From Notospermus geniculatus (Eukaryota; Nemertea; Pilidiophora; Heteronemertea; Lineidae), in the NCBI GenBank assembly GCA_002633025.1, contig NMRB01000243.1, forward strand, positions 289,367 to 353,366: a DNA stretch of 64,000 nt, written 5' to 3'. Under the pieces are notes generated by a model. It saw only the letters and a list, made by a program, of their open reading frames with translations. It had not been told where the DNA came from and did not search any database. Position numbers and translations under genes: made by a program. Positions 1 through 12,800 of this stretch are shown here, piece by piece. The stretch's first letter is position 1. Each line of letters starts with the position of its first letter.

Positions 1-78
1 TGATGATGGTCATTCTCCATGATGATGATGGTCATTCTCCATGATGATGATGGTCATTCTCCATGATGATGATGGTCA
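1..78. repeat. 22-nt minisatellite
   Basis: About three and a half head-to-tail copies of a 22-nt unit built from ATGATGATGATGG and TCATTCTCC. The array is cut by the left edge of the window, so its full length is unknown. Confidence 0.9.
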
Positions 79-202
79 CCGTGAAGTTGTGTTTTTTGCA
101 GCATTCAAATTGTGTGAGGAGCGATAACATCCGCATAAATCACACTTTTGTTCGCTTTTTTTGACGCAAAACAAAACGCACGCATGTCCCTGTCCCTGGC
201 AG

Positions 203-445
203 GTACTGAACGTGACACCGGTCATGCCGGAAACTGGTAACAACTCAATGCAACTGGACAACACTCCACGTGACCGAAGGGAGGGTAGAGGACCACCGTT
301 AACGGGACTGACAATAGGGAGCTTACGCAAGGAATCCGAAATGCCAACACGCCAACAAACCATTGTTCACTGCCACGAAAAGAGTACCCAACAAAATGAC
401 ACTCAGACGTTCACGTTGGCGTTTCGGGGGCTTTACGTCCGATAA
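203..445 (+). other. possible upstream exon, unproven
   Basis: An open frame follows a pyrimidine-rich acceptor (TCCCTGGCAG ending at 202) and stays open to a stop at 443-445. It could be an earlier exon of the DCDC1-like gene, but I see no good GTRAG donor inside it, and the peptide does not resemble a doublecortin repeat. It may be a chance frame or an alternative first exon. The interval 446-679 holds nothing I recognise. Confidence 0.15.
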
Positions 446-679
446 TTCACTCTGCATTCTGGAGCCACCCCGCGTTTCAGACCCGTCATTTGACAGGTGC
501 TTTGCTAGTAGATATATAATAATACTACATGCGTACTGGGATTAAATAATAAAACAAATACATGTATGTAACTAACATGTTTATTGAGTGCTTCCCTTGA
601 TTTTGTTAAGTCCTAAAGTGCCACCAGTGGAATTCTTAACAAAAAATGGTCACAGAAAATTTGATTTTAAGGCCGAATG

Positions 680-805
680 CCACAGTGTCGCCATGGAAAC
701 ATCAGTGGCTGTCACTTCTGAGAGTTCAGGCGCGGTCCCCGGTCAATCCACTCTTCATTTGATAGAGAAGGACAGCAGAGGCCTAGGTTTTCTCCAGATT
801 CGATC
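680..805 (+). repeat. tRNA-derived SINE fragment
   Basis: The stretch starting GTGTCGCCATGGAAACATCA, with a B-box-like GGTCCCCGGTCAATCC, resembles the copy at 45955-46090 (GTGGAAACATCAGTG, then CCAGGTTCAATCCC). Both continue into a CTCTTCATKTGATAG segment. The relation was judged by eye. Confidence 0.5.
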
Positions 806-846
806 CAAAATCTGACATTTGGCCTTTGACTTCTCTCTTTCTACAG

Positions 847-3800
847 CTGCTTGAAATGTGCACCAATAAACTTCCACTACCACTTGCGGGTCGACGTTTG
901 TTCCTGTCAGATGGTACAGAAGTCTTTGATCCTCGTAACATACAGCGCGGAGCAGAAGTCTTTGTTTCTATGGGGGAGGATTTCAAGGACCCCATGAAGC
1001 ATGCTATTCGTGAGTACATTAGAGCCTCTATCTTTAGTAGTTCATGAGCAAAGTACATTAGAACCTTCATTTCGTAGTGGTTCATGGATACATAAGTAGG
1101 GATCGTCTCCAAAATACAAACGTGTGGAATTCGTTTAAACGATTTTAAAATGACTTTTCATAAACGAAAAAATTCGTTTGAGAACTGCTTGAAAAACGTT
1201 TGACATGGCCCGCATTTTCGTTGCAATTTTGAACGAAATATTCGTTTGATTTCTTCAGAGAAACGTTTTAGAATTTTGTCGAGCGAGACAAACGTTCCAA
1301 TGCGTTTCAAACGAACAACGTTTTCTTCCAAGCACAAGAAACGTTTGCATTTCGTTTGACATGAAAACATTTTGCATTCTGATCGGCGCTAAAAACGTTT
1401 GAATTTCATTCGGTGCATGAAACGTTTCATTTTCGTTGGGAACAAAAACGTTTGCACTTCGTTGCGGAATTCGTTTGGTACTTTCCGTTTGGTTTTCGTT
1501 TGGGGAGAATTCGTTTCAAAACCGTTTGGAAAATCGTTGGAAAATCACTTTAGTTTCGTTGCAGTGTAAAAATTTCAAACGATTTTCAAACGATATTGAC
1601 ATACGTTTGAAACGCGTTTGAAACGAAAACAATTTGGAGACGATCCCTAAGTACATGTATACGGTACCTCTATATTTTCAGAGGTTCGAAAGTACATTTA
1701 AACTTTTTGAGGTTTGTCGAATGTACTGGATGTTGACTGTCAGTTTTTAGTGAGGTGTGCTACATAGACGCTCCCTCATGTTTCCTCACGTTCTAAATTG
1801 GCACTCTGTAGGTAAAAGAATGTAGAGACCAACCTTCCACCTTTGTTCCCCTTTATGAACAAATTTATTCTCATGTGCTTTAGATGAGTCAAAATCATCA
1901 GCACCAGCCACTTGGACAATGAATGGTCTCATCATACCCCATTCGAAAAAGAAGGCAGCGAAACCGATGATGACAAAACGATTTAAGATGTTGATCGACC
2001 GGGCCACGCTGAGAATCATGGTTTTCAAGAACGGATCATCGACTGATGGAACTGAAGCAGTGGCTGACCCTAGGAAGTGGCAACTGGTGAGAACTTTCTG
2101 TCAATAGAAACATTGGCGCCTGTTATATGTACCTCTAAGGTTTCGGGTTCCATCATACATTGAATTGACGAAGAGGGGCGAGGAAAAAACCGGCTGTGGG
2201 AGGATGCTTTCAATCATCTGTAGCATGATAAATGTGCATACTCGTGCCGTTACCTTTTTGTTTTGTTTTGCAGTTCCTCGACAGTATATCGGGAAAGTTA
2301 GAGTTGCGGAGTCCTTGTCGTATACTCTATGATTGGGCAGGGAATCCCGTCGTACAGATCACTCAGAACTGGGATGGAACAGATAGAGTCACTGTCAATA
2401 ACAGTATGTATCCGTACTTACAACGTGTGATTCCTCCTCCAGTTTATATTGTGGAAACAATACACTTATTACACCCCTGATGGAATTGTAATCTCAGTTT
2501 TATTTGCCATCCCGTTACAGCCATGTATGTCGCGAAGACATTTTAGTCTAAAGTGGAACAAGCCGGGTTAATATGTTCAGTGCTGCAGGTTTTGTATGAA
2601 AATATCCATAGACTGTTACAACACTGGCTAAGATTCCTGAATAGCGTAGGCCCTACCGGTATTGCTCATCCAGAAAAAAGTAGTGATGTAAATTTAACAC
2701 TCGTCCTCTCCAGTTCCAAAGTTACTGGACCCGTGTATGCAGACGACTGCCACCTCCCAGGTGCTTGGACCCCTGTGGGCCTCATCAGGTGAGGGTTTTA
2801 GCCCACTTGCTGCCACGAATTACCTGAAAGGGTTGATGAAACAGGTCAAAACGAGGCTTGATGAGGCTAACAGATACAAACAGCAGGTAAGTGTTGAGTA
2901 CAAAATGTTGACCCATTGAATAAAAGACATTCACCCATTGAATAAAAGACATTCACCCATTGAATACAAGACATTCACCCATTGAATACAAGACATTCAC
3001 CCATTGAATACAAGACATTCACCCATTGAATACAAGACATTCACCCATTGAATACAAGACAGTCTCCCATTGATTATAAGACATTCACCCTTGAGTATAA
3101 GACATTCACCCATTGAATACAAGACATTCACCCTTGAATACAAGACATTCACCCATTCAATACAAGACAGTCTCCCATTCAATACAAGACATTTACCCCC
3201 GAGTACAAGACATTCACGCATTGAAAACTAGGCATTCGCCATTTTTCAAAGAATGGGGAACTTTCCTACCGTCAGAGGCCACTACGAGTTAGCGGTCCAA
3301 GAACGTCATGAAATTTGACGTCACAGGGCAGAAATGCATGCCACAACGTCGTCCATAATGACGTGGACGCCGTGGCTCACGCATTTTGACGTCAAATTTC
3401 ATGAATTTTGTGACGTTCTTGGACCGCTAACAGGCGGCCTCTAACGGCAGGAAAGTTCCCCATTGTGTTTGAATAAAATTTGAATTTATTTTGAATTTTT
3501 GTCAATATTCAATCATTTCAGCTACGCCTAGCTCAAGATGGTCTGTCCGAACAGGTCAACATCATCACAATAAACTCCATGACTGAACTTGAGATTGAAA
3601 ATGCCTTGGGTATGGTGGACTGTGACATCAAAGACTTCACCACCATGAGGCAGAAACTGAAAAAGTACCTCAATGACCTGAAGCCCGAGATGGTCACTGA
3701 AGTGGTAAGTGGGAAGCTGCATCTCATTCTAAATTGACAGTCGGTCACCTGTACATTTTTTGCTAGGAAACGTGCGCAACAGTGTATTGTGACCTTCTGT

Positions 3801-6800
3801 CGCCTCACTGAGACTGAGTACCGTACAGTTGCTCTTGTTAGTGTTCCATACAGTGGTGAGTCCTTTAACGACTTCAGTCTGAGTGCCATTTTGATGTTAC
3901 AGTGCCGAATCCCACTGGTTTACATTAGAATTGACGTCATGATGCCGATTTACATTGTACATTGTAATATGAAAAATACTGGTACCGGTTACAATAAAAA
4001 TGTTCTCTGCACACTTGTTTTGAACTGGTGAGGAATTCAACCCCTCAGGAAAAAATCTTGTTTATCTAAGATTAAATGACATATTTCATTTCAGGATGAG
4101 GGTAACTCGTATAAACTTCGCCACATTCAAAAACTGGACATGGAGAATAAACTGATCGATATCAGGGGTCTAAGGCTTGTCGTCTATAAGAATGGAACAT
4201 ATGAAAATCCTGTCAACATTTTCTTCAACATCACAGACGCCAAACGAGGAATCGGTGACGATAAACAGAAGATGTTAGAAAAGGTAAGGTTGATGATTTG
4301 TTATGAAATGTCAGGCCCTCCCTTCATACCTAGGTATGGCACTCTGATATTGTGAAAGAAGCCAAGTGGTCCCTCATTCGACGCCAAACAAAGTCACCAC
4401 AATGTAGTTGTACCCTCAGATTGAGCTCTGGTGAAGGCTGCTTGTTCCTCTTGAAAACATCTTCTTGAGTGGCTGATATCCAACATAGAGCACAAAAAAC
4501 GACACACAAAATGATAGTAAACATAAAGTCGTCTCCGAATTTCTCAAATTGTCGACCCCAACCGAGGTCTTCCTCAGGCACTTTCTAGTAGAGATACCGG
4601 AAGTGAATGAGCTGGATCCTAATTATGGATTAGTAGTTATAATTAATAGTAGTTATAATTAATAGTAGTTATAATGAAGAGTGGCTTGAGTGACTGGATA
4701 ACTTACATATAATGTAGAGTGCCTTTGACATTGTAAAGCCACACATCATTGTCTGTGCTGCAAGCTTAAGCTTTCTTACGTGACTCCTCCTTGCATTCCA
4801 GCTCCTGGATACGATCGCATCGTCGTGCAAACACTACAGCGATGAGGGCGAGCAGGGACTGACGGCAAGAAAATGGAAGCTGTTTGATAAGAGCGGTCGA
4901 GAGCTACAGGATATTTATCAACTGGAGCAGGAGCAAGAAGTCTGGTTCTCATTTGGTGATTCATACAAATGTCCTTTCAGTAAGTCTTTTTCAAATTTTC
5001 GAGACATAGGAGCAGTCAGGCGTGCGTATTGCCAAAAGATGGCAGCAAATTTCTAGCGGACCAATACACAGGAAAATCCAAGTGATTGGTGCTCGATGAA
5101 GAATGAATGGGCCCGCTATATGCACTGATTGAATTGGGCCGTAGTGACACCTATTGGTCAACGCACTGACAGCTCCTATTACCATTATGTTCAGTACTGT
5201 ATGGGTCATCTGTGAAGCCTACATTCATCACGTTAAACTTTTTTCACAGCTTTCTGTTTACAAGGCACGTTTGACCATGTGCGAGGATTCACAATCGTCA
5301 CGACGACGAAAGAGGTAAAGAAAAAGTCAAATGTGATGGATAACCTTATGATGGTTGGCGAGGATGATGAGATGGAGGGACTAGATCCTGCTTCACCGGA
5401 CGAGGGTGAAATGGAAGAAGAGGAAGTAATAATGGAGGAGAAACAGGTACTGATCCGAGAGCAGCTGATGATGGACCCTGACCTGCTCAGTGGAAAAGAC
5501 AGGTAAGTCAGAGCACCTTGATAGCCTAGTGGTTATCATATTCACTCAGCAACTTAAACTGGCAGGTCCCCATCCTCTTGCAACAGGTCCTCTAAAACGC
5601 GCTCCCCTACTCGCACGTCCGAGGCCCTGTTGAAATTGGCGCCTTTTCGCTGTGGAACTAGCGACAGAAAATCTGTCGCTGAATACAACCAATCACAGCG
5701 AAGCTTCTGTCCCGCCATGGTCACTCCCAAATATGGTGGTTTCAAACATTCCTCGATTCGCTGACAAACTCGCTGGCTATTTTAATATTCCTGTATTAAC
5801 TTCGCGTCAAAATGATTCTCTCGGATTATCTGGATAACAAGTAAGTATCGACGGGTTCAAAACACGAAGGTATGATCCAGTTCATGTGTTTGGGGCAGCT
5901 ATCATTCCGACAGCATGCATAAATTATGGAATGAGATACATTGCTATGAGACTGGTACCCGGTAACTCATAACACCAGATATATGTGCATACGTCACAAC
6001 ACTAGGCGCGATGTCTGCCCATTACATCAAGTGGCGATCCCCCACTGCATTGCATGGTTTATTCGTGAATTACCAGTTGGCGAGTACACATGAGGGAACA
6101 GCCCTCTTCCCCACCGAAACGGGGTGGGTTTCCCCAGGGCATTGTAACGCGCTATGCAGAGTGGAAATGCCCTGGGTTCCCAGGATGGCAGGTCCCAGGT
6201 TCGAATCTAGCCCTGGCCATACATAATTAATCATCCCTGGCTCTTTAGTCCGTCGCTTGGAAGAGTAAGCCGTTGTGCCTTACTGTATCTTGTGCCTTTG
6301 CAAGGGCAATTAAAAGAACCCATCCAAGTGCAGGAACATGAGTAACATGAGATGACCTCTACCATACTTACCCGGCTTCTTAGGCTTCGGTCTTCCATAC
6401 TTACCAGGCTTCTTATGGCTTTGGCCCTAATGGACTAGTCTCATACAATACAATACAATACGATATAATACCGGGTACATGTACTGTGATTTTTTTCACA
6501 GGAGCTCTGCCTGGCGTACCACGGATGGTCCACCCGATAGTCTCACATTTGAACGACCTTCTCCATTGGATGAAGATCTGGTCTCAACGATGATTCAACA
6601 ATCAGAAATCAGCATCTCGAACCACTTCATGACCAGTAAGGTAAGAAAACGTAAACCAATGTAAACTTCCTCAGTTTTGAAAAGATTTTTGCAAGCTCTT
6701 GTGTACTGTAAAGCAAGATAATTTCGCGGCTGGAAATTTTCGCGAATCAAGATTTATAGACATATTCGCTGCAGGATATTTTCGCGAGTCTCTGCCATTT

Positions 6801-9800
6801 TTTTTCAGTTTTCTTTCACGGACCATATTTATCACTTGCCTGTACTTATATTTGCGACAGGAAATTTTCGCGACTCATACACTCTCGCGAAATTCGCAAA
6901 AATTTCCTGCACGCAAAATTTTCCTGCTTTACAGTAGTTTGGTTAGGCTTTCAATTGATGGCAAGACATTTCCATACATGTCAGAAAATTTCTGTGTTGT
7001 CAGGAATGAGAAGTTGCCTTGGCATGGGGAGTTTCAGGCCAGAAATTGCTGGGCCTAAAAGGAGTTGAGCGTTAACATCTCAACATAAATATCTGTAGCA
7101 CATACATGTACACTTCAAACAACTCTACACTTTCAGGATGATCCCAACTTCGTGTTATACCCTGAATTATCTGTTGCAACAAAAAAGCCAAAAGGGCACA
7201 CATCCGTTTGGCCGGCTGATGCTCAACTATGGGTCGTTTCAAAGGTAGGTGCAAATATTTTTTAAATTGTGAAATTATGGTCAAATTTCCAGTGAGAACG
7301 GAAGCCAAGTCTGAAAGAGTGCAAACATAGAATCAAGTTTGCTCAGTTTTGGAGGTGGCGCATTTCAGACATTGGTACCAAGGCTATCGAACGCCATGAT
7401 ATAAAACCTGTTTCATTCCATTTCAGGAAGGATATATCTACATGAAATGCATGCCTACTTTGGTTTTGACTGTTCTGGAAACAGTTGTTTCTGTGGAACT
7501 TCCAAATAAAACAAAGGTCGAAGGTTATGCCGTCGGTCTGCGGAAGAAATCGGGAGAGACGTCTCAGATATGGCAGTTTGGTGGAGACGGTTATATCACA
7601 TCAGAGGTAATGTACATGTATGGCATGGACTCTCTAAGCTAGAATGTAACTCTGTCCGTACAGGGATTCATGTGGTAGTATCTGTTGTTTGTAATGACTC
7701 CAGAGGGTTCACTGGACCAAATTCCCAGACTCAGTCAGTGCCTTGTAGAGATGCAAAAGGCTTATTGTCTATACCGTATTTTACCGGTACTTAGCAATCC
7801 TTCTGTATTCAAATTTTTCTGAGTCCATTTTTCTGAATTATATATACATGTACTTCATAATATAATCTTTAGTCTAAGTTCCAATACCGGTAGTCTAAGA
7901 TCTGTATTCGAAATTTCATAAGCCATTGTCTACCGGTACATTCAAAATTTTATTGTCTAAGTTCCATAATCCATGGTCTAGTCCCACAATCTGTAGTCTA
8001 AGTTCCATATTCTGTATGCTAAGTTCTGTAATCCATAATCTAAATTTCACAATCTATAGTCTGAGTCCCATATTCCGTACCGGTATTCCATAGTCTAAGT
8101 TCTATAATCTGAAGTCTAAGTTCAGAAGTCTATTGGATTTCCAGAGTCAGCCAGAGCTTGCCTTGACTTACTTGGGTGGAGTGGTAGACAGTGAGGAGAC
8201 GATTCAGAAACCAGAGAGTGAAATAAGTCTTCCACCGGGACAGAAGTATTTTGTGACAATGTGTGAGAAACTTCCCAAGAAAGATGCCAAGTTCCAGCGG
8301 TAGGTTCAAATAGAGAGTTTATCAATAGACGATATCACTCCAAAAGAGCGCAGCACCTGACGGGGTCAGCGTCATGACGTCCCGCACGTCATTTCATGAT
8401 GTCTTGAGGTGAGACGAAAAAAAATCAGATTGTTTCACGACGTCATGATCGCTGAAACAACCGGATTTTTTTTCGAGTCACGTCATGCGTTCAGAAATGA
8501 TGTACGGGACGTCATGACGCTGACCCCGTCAGGTGCTGCGCTCTTTTGGAGTGATAGAGTCTATTATAAAGGCTTACCATGACAAAAGATGCAACAGAAT
8601 TCATATATTCTTAGTTTTTTGGTTGATGGAGGAAAATATGTTTAACCCTACGTGGTTAGCTGAATAGTTCAGACGACTGACGACTTCACATGTTGAAGTT
8701 TTAAAAGTGCTATTGATCTCTCTTTCACAGTTGGGCTCTTAAGCAAGAACGGACCGCCAACATTGGTCAGTGGAAGCATTCGACTGTAGAAAACCCAGAA
8801 TGGAACAAACGTGCCCTCTCCTGGCCTGTTGACAAGGATGGTGAAATCAATGAGGTAAGCAGAAAGTGAAAATATTGAAAACAGAGCTGATGCCAAATTA
8901 TGGTATTATTCGCTCCGCAGACAACGTTGGGCAAATTTAATGTACGACAGGAGGAAACCGGAGTGCCCGATGAAAATCTGCACTGTCAGGGATTCACTCT
9001 GTCAATCACACGATGAGCAGGTCGAACTGGGGATTGAACCAGGAACCTGCAAGTTGATAGGCACCAGTGTGTTTCCACTCTGACAGCCTGACAACAATTG
9101 AAAACTTGGCAATGAGGCATCTGATTGCAGAAATTAAGAATTTTATGAAGCTGCACCTTTTTGTCAACATAAAAATGATTTTTCTGCAAATATTGATTCA
9201 TACTTTTTTCCACTTTTTCAGAAATTTGATTGGCCCATGGAAGGTTTCCTGTTACCATATGCGCCACCTATTGAGAATCCTCGTAAGCCAAGTCAGACGA
9301 CCACAATGAGGCTTATGGTGCTGCGAAATGGAGAAAAAGACGCAAATGCTGCGATACCAATCGTTGGGCCTGATCTCACCAATGTATGTGTGTTTTGTAT
9401 TTGTCGACGTCTTTGAATACTGAATCGGGAGCCAAATGCCAAACATATCATTATTTGCTCCATAGAACATATGTAATGCGAGGTAAACCCCGCAGGAGGA
9501 AACAAGAGTGCCCGTAGAAAACTTCTTCGTGTGATAGAGCAGGTTCTCTGTCACATGTTTTACTGCACCACTCTGATCCCTTTCATGTTTTGGCCCAATA
9601 AAGCAACAAAAAAATACTCGAACATTGATGTTCAAATGTACGGTTTATAATACACCAGTACCTGTATTATCATTCAGATGTCCAAAGATCTGAGGAAGAG
9701 CGGCCAAAATGGGAAAAAGTTCAAACACACTCGCCGAGATTCCAAAGACAACAAGGAAAACAATGATGATTCTGTAGCAAATGAAAGAAGTCTCCACTGC

Positions 9801-12800
9801 TCTGATCTTTCGCTTCAGAAACTCGAGTTCCTTCTGGTAAGATTTTGTTGTAGATTTTTTTTTATGTCCAGACTTTTGGTTCAAACATTGAATGCATGTC
9901 TTACACACATGGAAGGTCCGAGACCACATCGGATTACTTTTGCCATTGCGAATTGCCTCAGGGTGGCGAGGCCAGCTGGCGAATGTCACCTACTATAGGT
10001 CTCTAATCTTAATATCCTTGAATCTGCTTTTAAAGAAATCACATATTGATGATTTCCAAGATGCATTTGAGACATTTTTCTTCAGCCTCTCTGTGTTCTA
10101 TTTCTAGTTCCTTGAGCACTGCACCGGCATGCTAAATCTCCCATTTGCTGCGAGACGTTTATTCGACGAGCAAGGCCGCGAACACTTCACAATCAGAGAC
10201 ACGCTACAACGGGACCAGATCATTTACGTCTCGTGTGGAGAACCGTGGACCGACCCAAGGCTGACAAAAGCGGAACAGCAACGACGTTTTCTCCTGGCCA
10301 ATCTTTCGGCGGACATTGCTCAAATTAGACAATTCGTAGCTCTCAGAAAACCTGAAGGTATGTAAACAGTCGTATTCTTTGTCACTTTTTCTCGAGTCGG
10401 GAATTGACCTACATGTACCAAAAACTTGTGCTGGACAAGGTTCAGCGTTTTCACTTGTTTGTTTAAGTTATTGAATCAAGAGATGAGAGCCAAGAGTAGT
10501 ATCATTTATAGCTCTACAGACAATATAGAGAGTAGGAGGAAACCTGAGTGTCCAGAGATACTGTAAAACGTAAAATTTTCGTGCGCGCTTTATTTTTGTG
10601 ATTTTCACGCTCGAGGGTCAAAAAGTGAACATAAATCACGCGAAAATCGCAAGTTCTTGAGGTTTTTTGATGCTGAAGGGTTCCAATCGCGAAAATTATT
10701 CTTCGCGAATTCGTAGACCCGCAAAATCGCGAACATTAGCGCCGCGAAAATTTCATGGTTTACAGTAACCTGTGCTGTCAAAGAGAGTTGCCCTCTCGAT
10801 CACATGGAAAATGGGTCTCAGGCTGATGTGATCGAACCTGGAACCTCCGAGAGGTGACAGGCGCAGATATTTCCAGTACGCCACTCCGAAAGCCCTATTG
10901 CTTGCTGTACTTAAAATAATCTTTTTTCCCGTGGTAGGGTTTGTGTTGGAAGTGGAAGGTGGTCTGACACAGAATGCTCGACTCATTATCAACAAATCCG
11001 CCATCTCACCAGACGAGGACAAGGCTAATGAAAGCGAGGCTGGTGTAGAGGTCGAGGTCAAAGATGAAGATGAGGTTGCTCAAGAGGAAATGATGCAGAG
11101 TCTTTTGAATGAGAAATCGTGAGTGTTTTCATGCAAGTCAGTTTCCCTCAAGAGGATCATAGCTACAATAAAGGGCAGCCTGCCAAAACTGGTCCCTTTA
11201 AAATGGACACTTTAAGTTCCTCATCATAATGGTGAGTTCTTACCGTATATAGCGCTTCATAGCCTATTACGCTCTCTAAGCGCTTCACACATTATTACTC
11301 CAGCCTATGATTCAGAAACTGTAGAAACCAAAGGGCAGCCACAATATAGCGCACATGATGGACATTTCAGGCCAGTTGAGAATTACAGAGTGGCACGGCC
11401 GGGGATCGAACCCGCGACCTTCCAATCACGAGTCCACAGCCCTAACCATTATGCCACCGCGCATGTTTGTTTGTCTTTCAGGAGTGCCCATGACAGGTCA
11501 CATCAGAAGTCAGAACAACGTCTTGAGAATTTGAAGTGGCCATGGGAACGAATCATGGCCCAGGATGACGATATCGACATTTCTGAAGAGGAAAGGAAGA
11601 GGGAGGAAGCATTTACAAACAAAGAAATGTACAGAAAATACAAGTAAGTACAGAATGCAAAATACAGAAAAAATGTACAGAAGTACCAGTACAGAATGAA
11701 AAACGTGGGCCATAGAATATTGTGCATACCATAACTTCCTTTCTAAGAGGCGTTGGGCTCTAAGGAGCATCTGCAAAAGATACTTGCTCATTTACTGACA
11801 CCCTTCTTTATTTTACTTCCAGACCCAAGCACCCTGTCTCGCCCCGGTATCCCCGCTTACATCTGCAGAAGTTCACCTACACTGACGGCTTCCTTGTCTG
11901 TGCTAGTAAGCCAGAACTTGTCCTCGGGGTCACTGAGGGTGAAAGTCGTGCATCGGAGGTCATGTTGAAGAAGAAGAATGTCGACGATATATATCAGCGA
12001 TGGATCATCAGCAGCTCTGGGTAAGATACGGCGATTCAGGTCATTTTGTACGTCTTGATATTTTCATGGTTTGTGAATTACCTGAGTGTCCTATACTAAA
12101 GGCAGACAGGGATCGAAATGGCTCCACAAACAGATATGTAGGCCGACCAGCTCTGTCAGCTAGGTCACGTACTCCTTTAAGATATGAGGGAGGTGAAGAC
12201 AGTGATACTGGAAGTTGAACTTGCTGCATCTCAAAGCGTCCCACATTTCTTCCCCATCTCTGCAGAATCCTCAACTCAGTGGCTGACTTGATCCTTGTAG
12301 GTTGATGATTTGACTGGGAATCAAACCCATGGCCTCTCAGTCCAATGTGGGGACACTGTAACCACTGTACATACACTCAACACTATGTGACCCTCCACCA
12401 GAAAACCAGTCGGAAGTCGCATGGAAAATGGGCCTAAACATACTGAGATGACACCAGGAGATAAGGAAAGAAATAGAATCACTCAGGCTTCACAATAGAC
12501 AGACAATATTGAAATTGACAGATAATTCAGTCCCAACTTGCCAACTTTGGAGCGACTTCCGACTGGTTTTGTGGTGAAGGGTCACATATCATGTTTGTAC
12601 TCTCTGGTCTGGCTGCAACTGTGCCACCACCAAAGTAACTAAACTTTGTTTTTAATTTCAGCTTGATCAAAGCCAAACATAATCAGAAGATGGTCCTCAG
12701 CGTCAGCATGCCGACCAACATGCGTCGAGATGAACAGAACATCTCCTTTAGTTACGCCAACTCCACCGTCGTCCTTCTCCAGCATAAAAATACTCAGTTT

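Larger units (their letters stand above)
847..5502 (+). other. DCDC1: first doublecortin repeats (exons 1-8)
   Basis: Counting from the first visible residue: 1-50 are the C-terminal half of a doublecortin repeat (LPLAGRRLFLSDG, then GAEVFVSMGEDFKDP). Residues about 105-170 form a second (LRIMVFKNGSS, then CRILYDWAGNPV). Residues about 224-284 form a charged linker predicted to be helical. Residues about 300-410 form a third repeat (LRLVVYKNGTYENP, then KWKLFDKSGRELQD and VWFSFGDSYKCPF). Exon 8 ends in a very acidic stretch (residues about 440-465) with no recognised fold. Confidence 0.7.
6502..8854 (+). other. DCDC1: first beta-trefoil segment (exons 9-13)
   Basis: Visible residues about 538-726. 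QLWVVSKEGYIYMK and QIWQFGGDGYITS are tandem Q-x-W repeats followed by a G-Y-I strand, and FQRWALKQ gives a third. This is the pattern of ricin B-type beta-trefoils found in DCDC1 proteins. The sugar-binding function of lectins is not implied. Confidence 0.6.

Noticed and set aside
2900-3235. CRISPR-like array
   Set aside because: The units are contiguous with no unique spacers, lie in an animal intron and have a 22-nt period: a minisatellite.
6145-6235. tRNA gene
   Set aside because: A B box is present, but no acceptor stem or anticodon arm closes. The same applies to the B boxes at 9000, 10830, 11400, 27810 and 47500; all fit SINEs.
9252-9635. 127-codon minus-strand frame
   Set aside because: It overlaps DCDC1 exon 14 and an antisense SINE; the plus-strand exon has splice sites and protein similarity.
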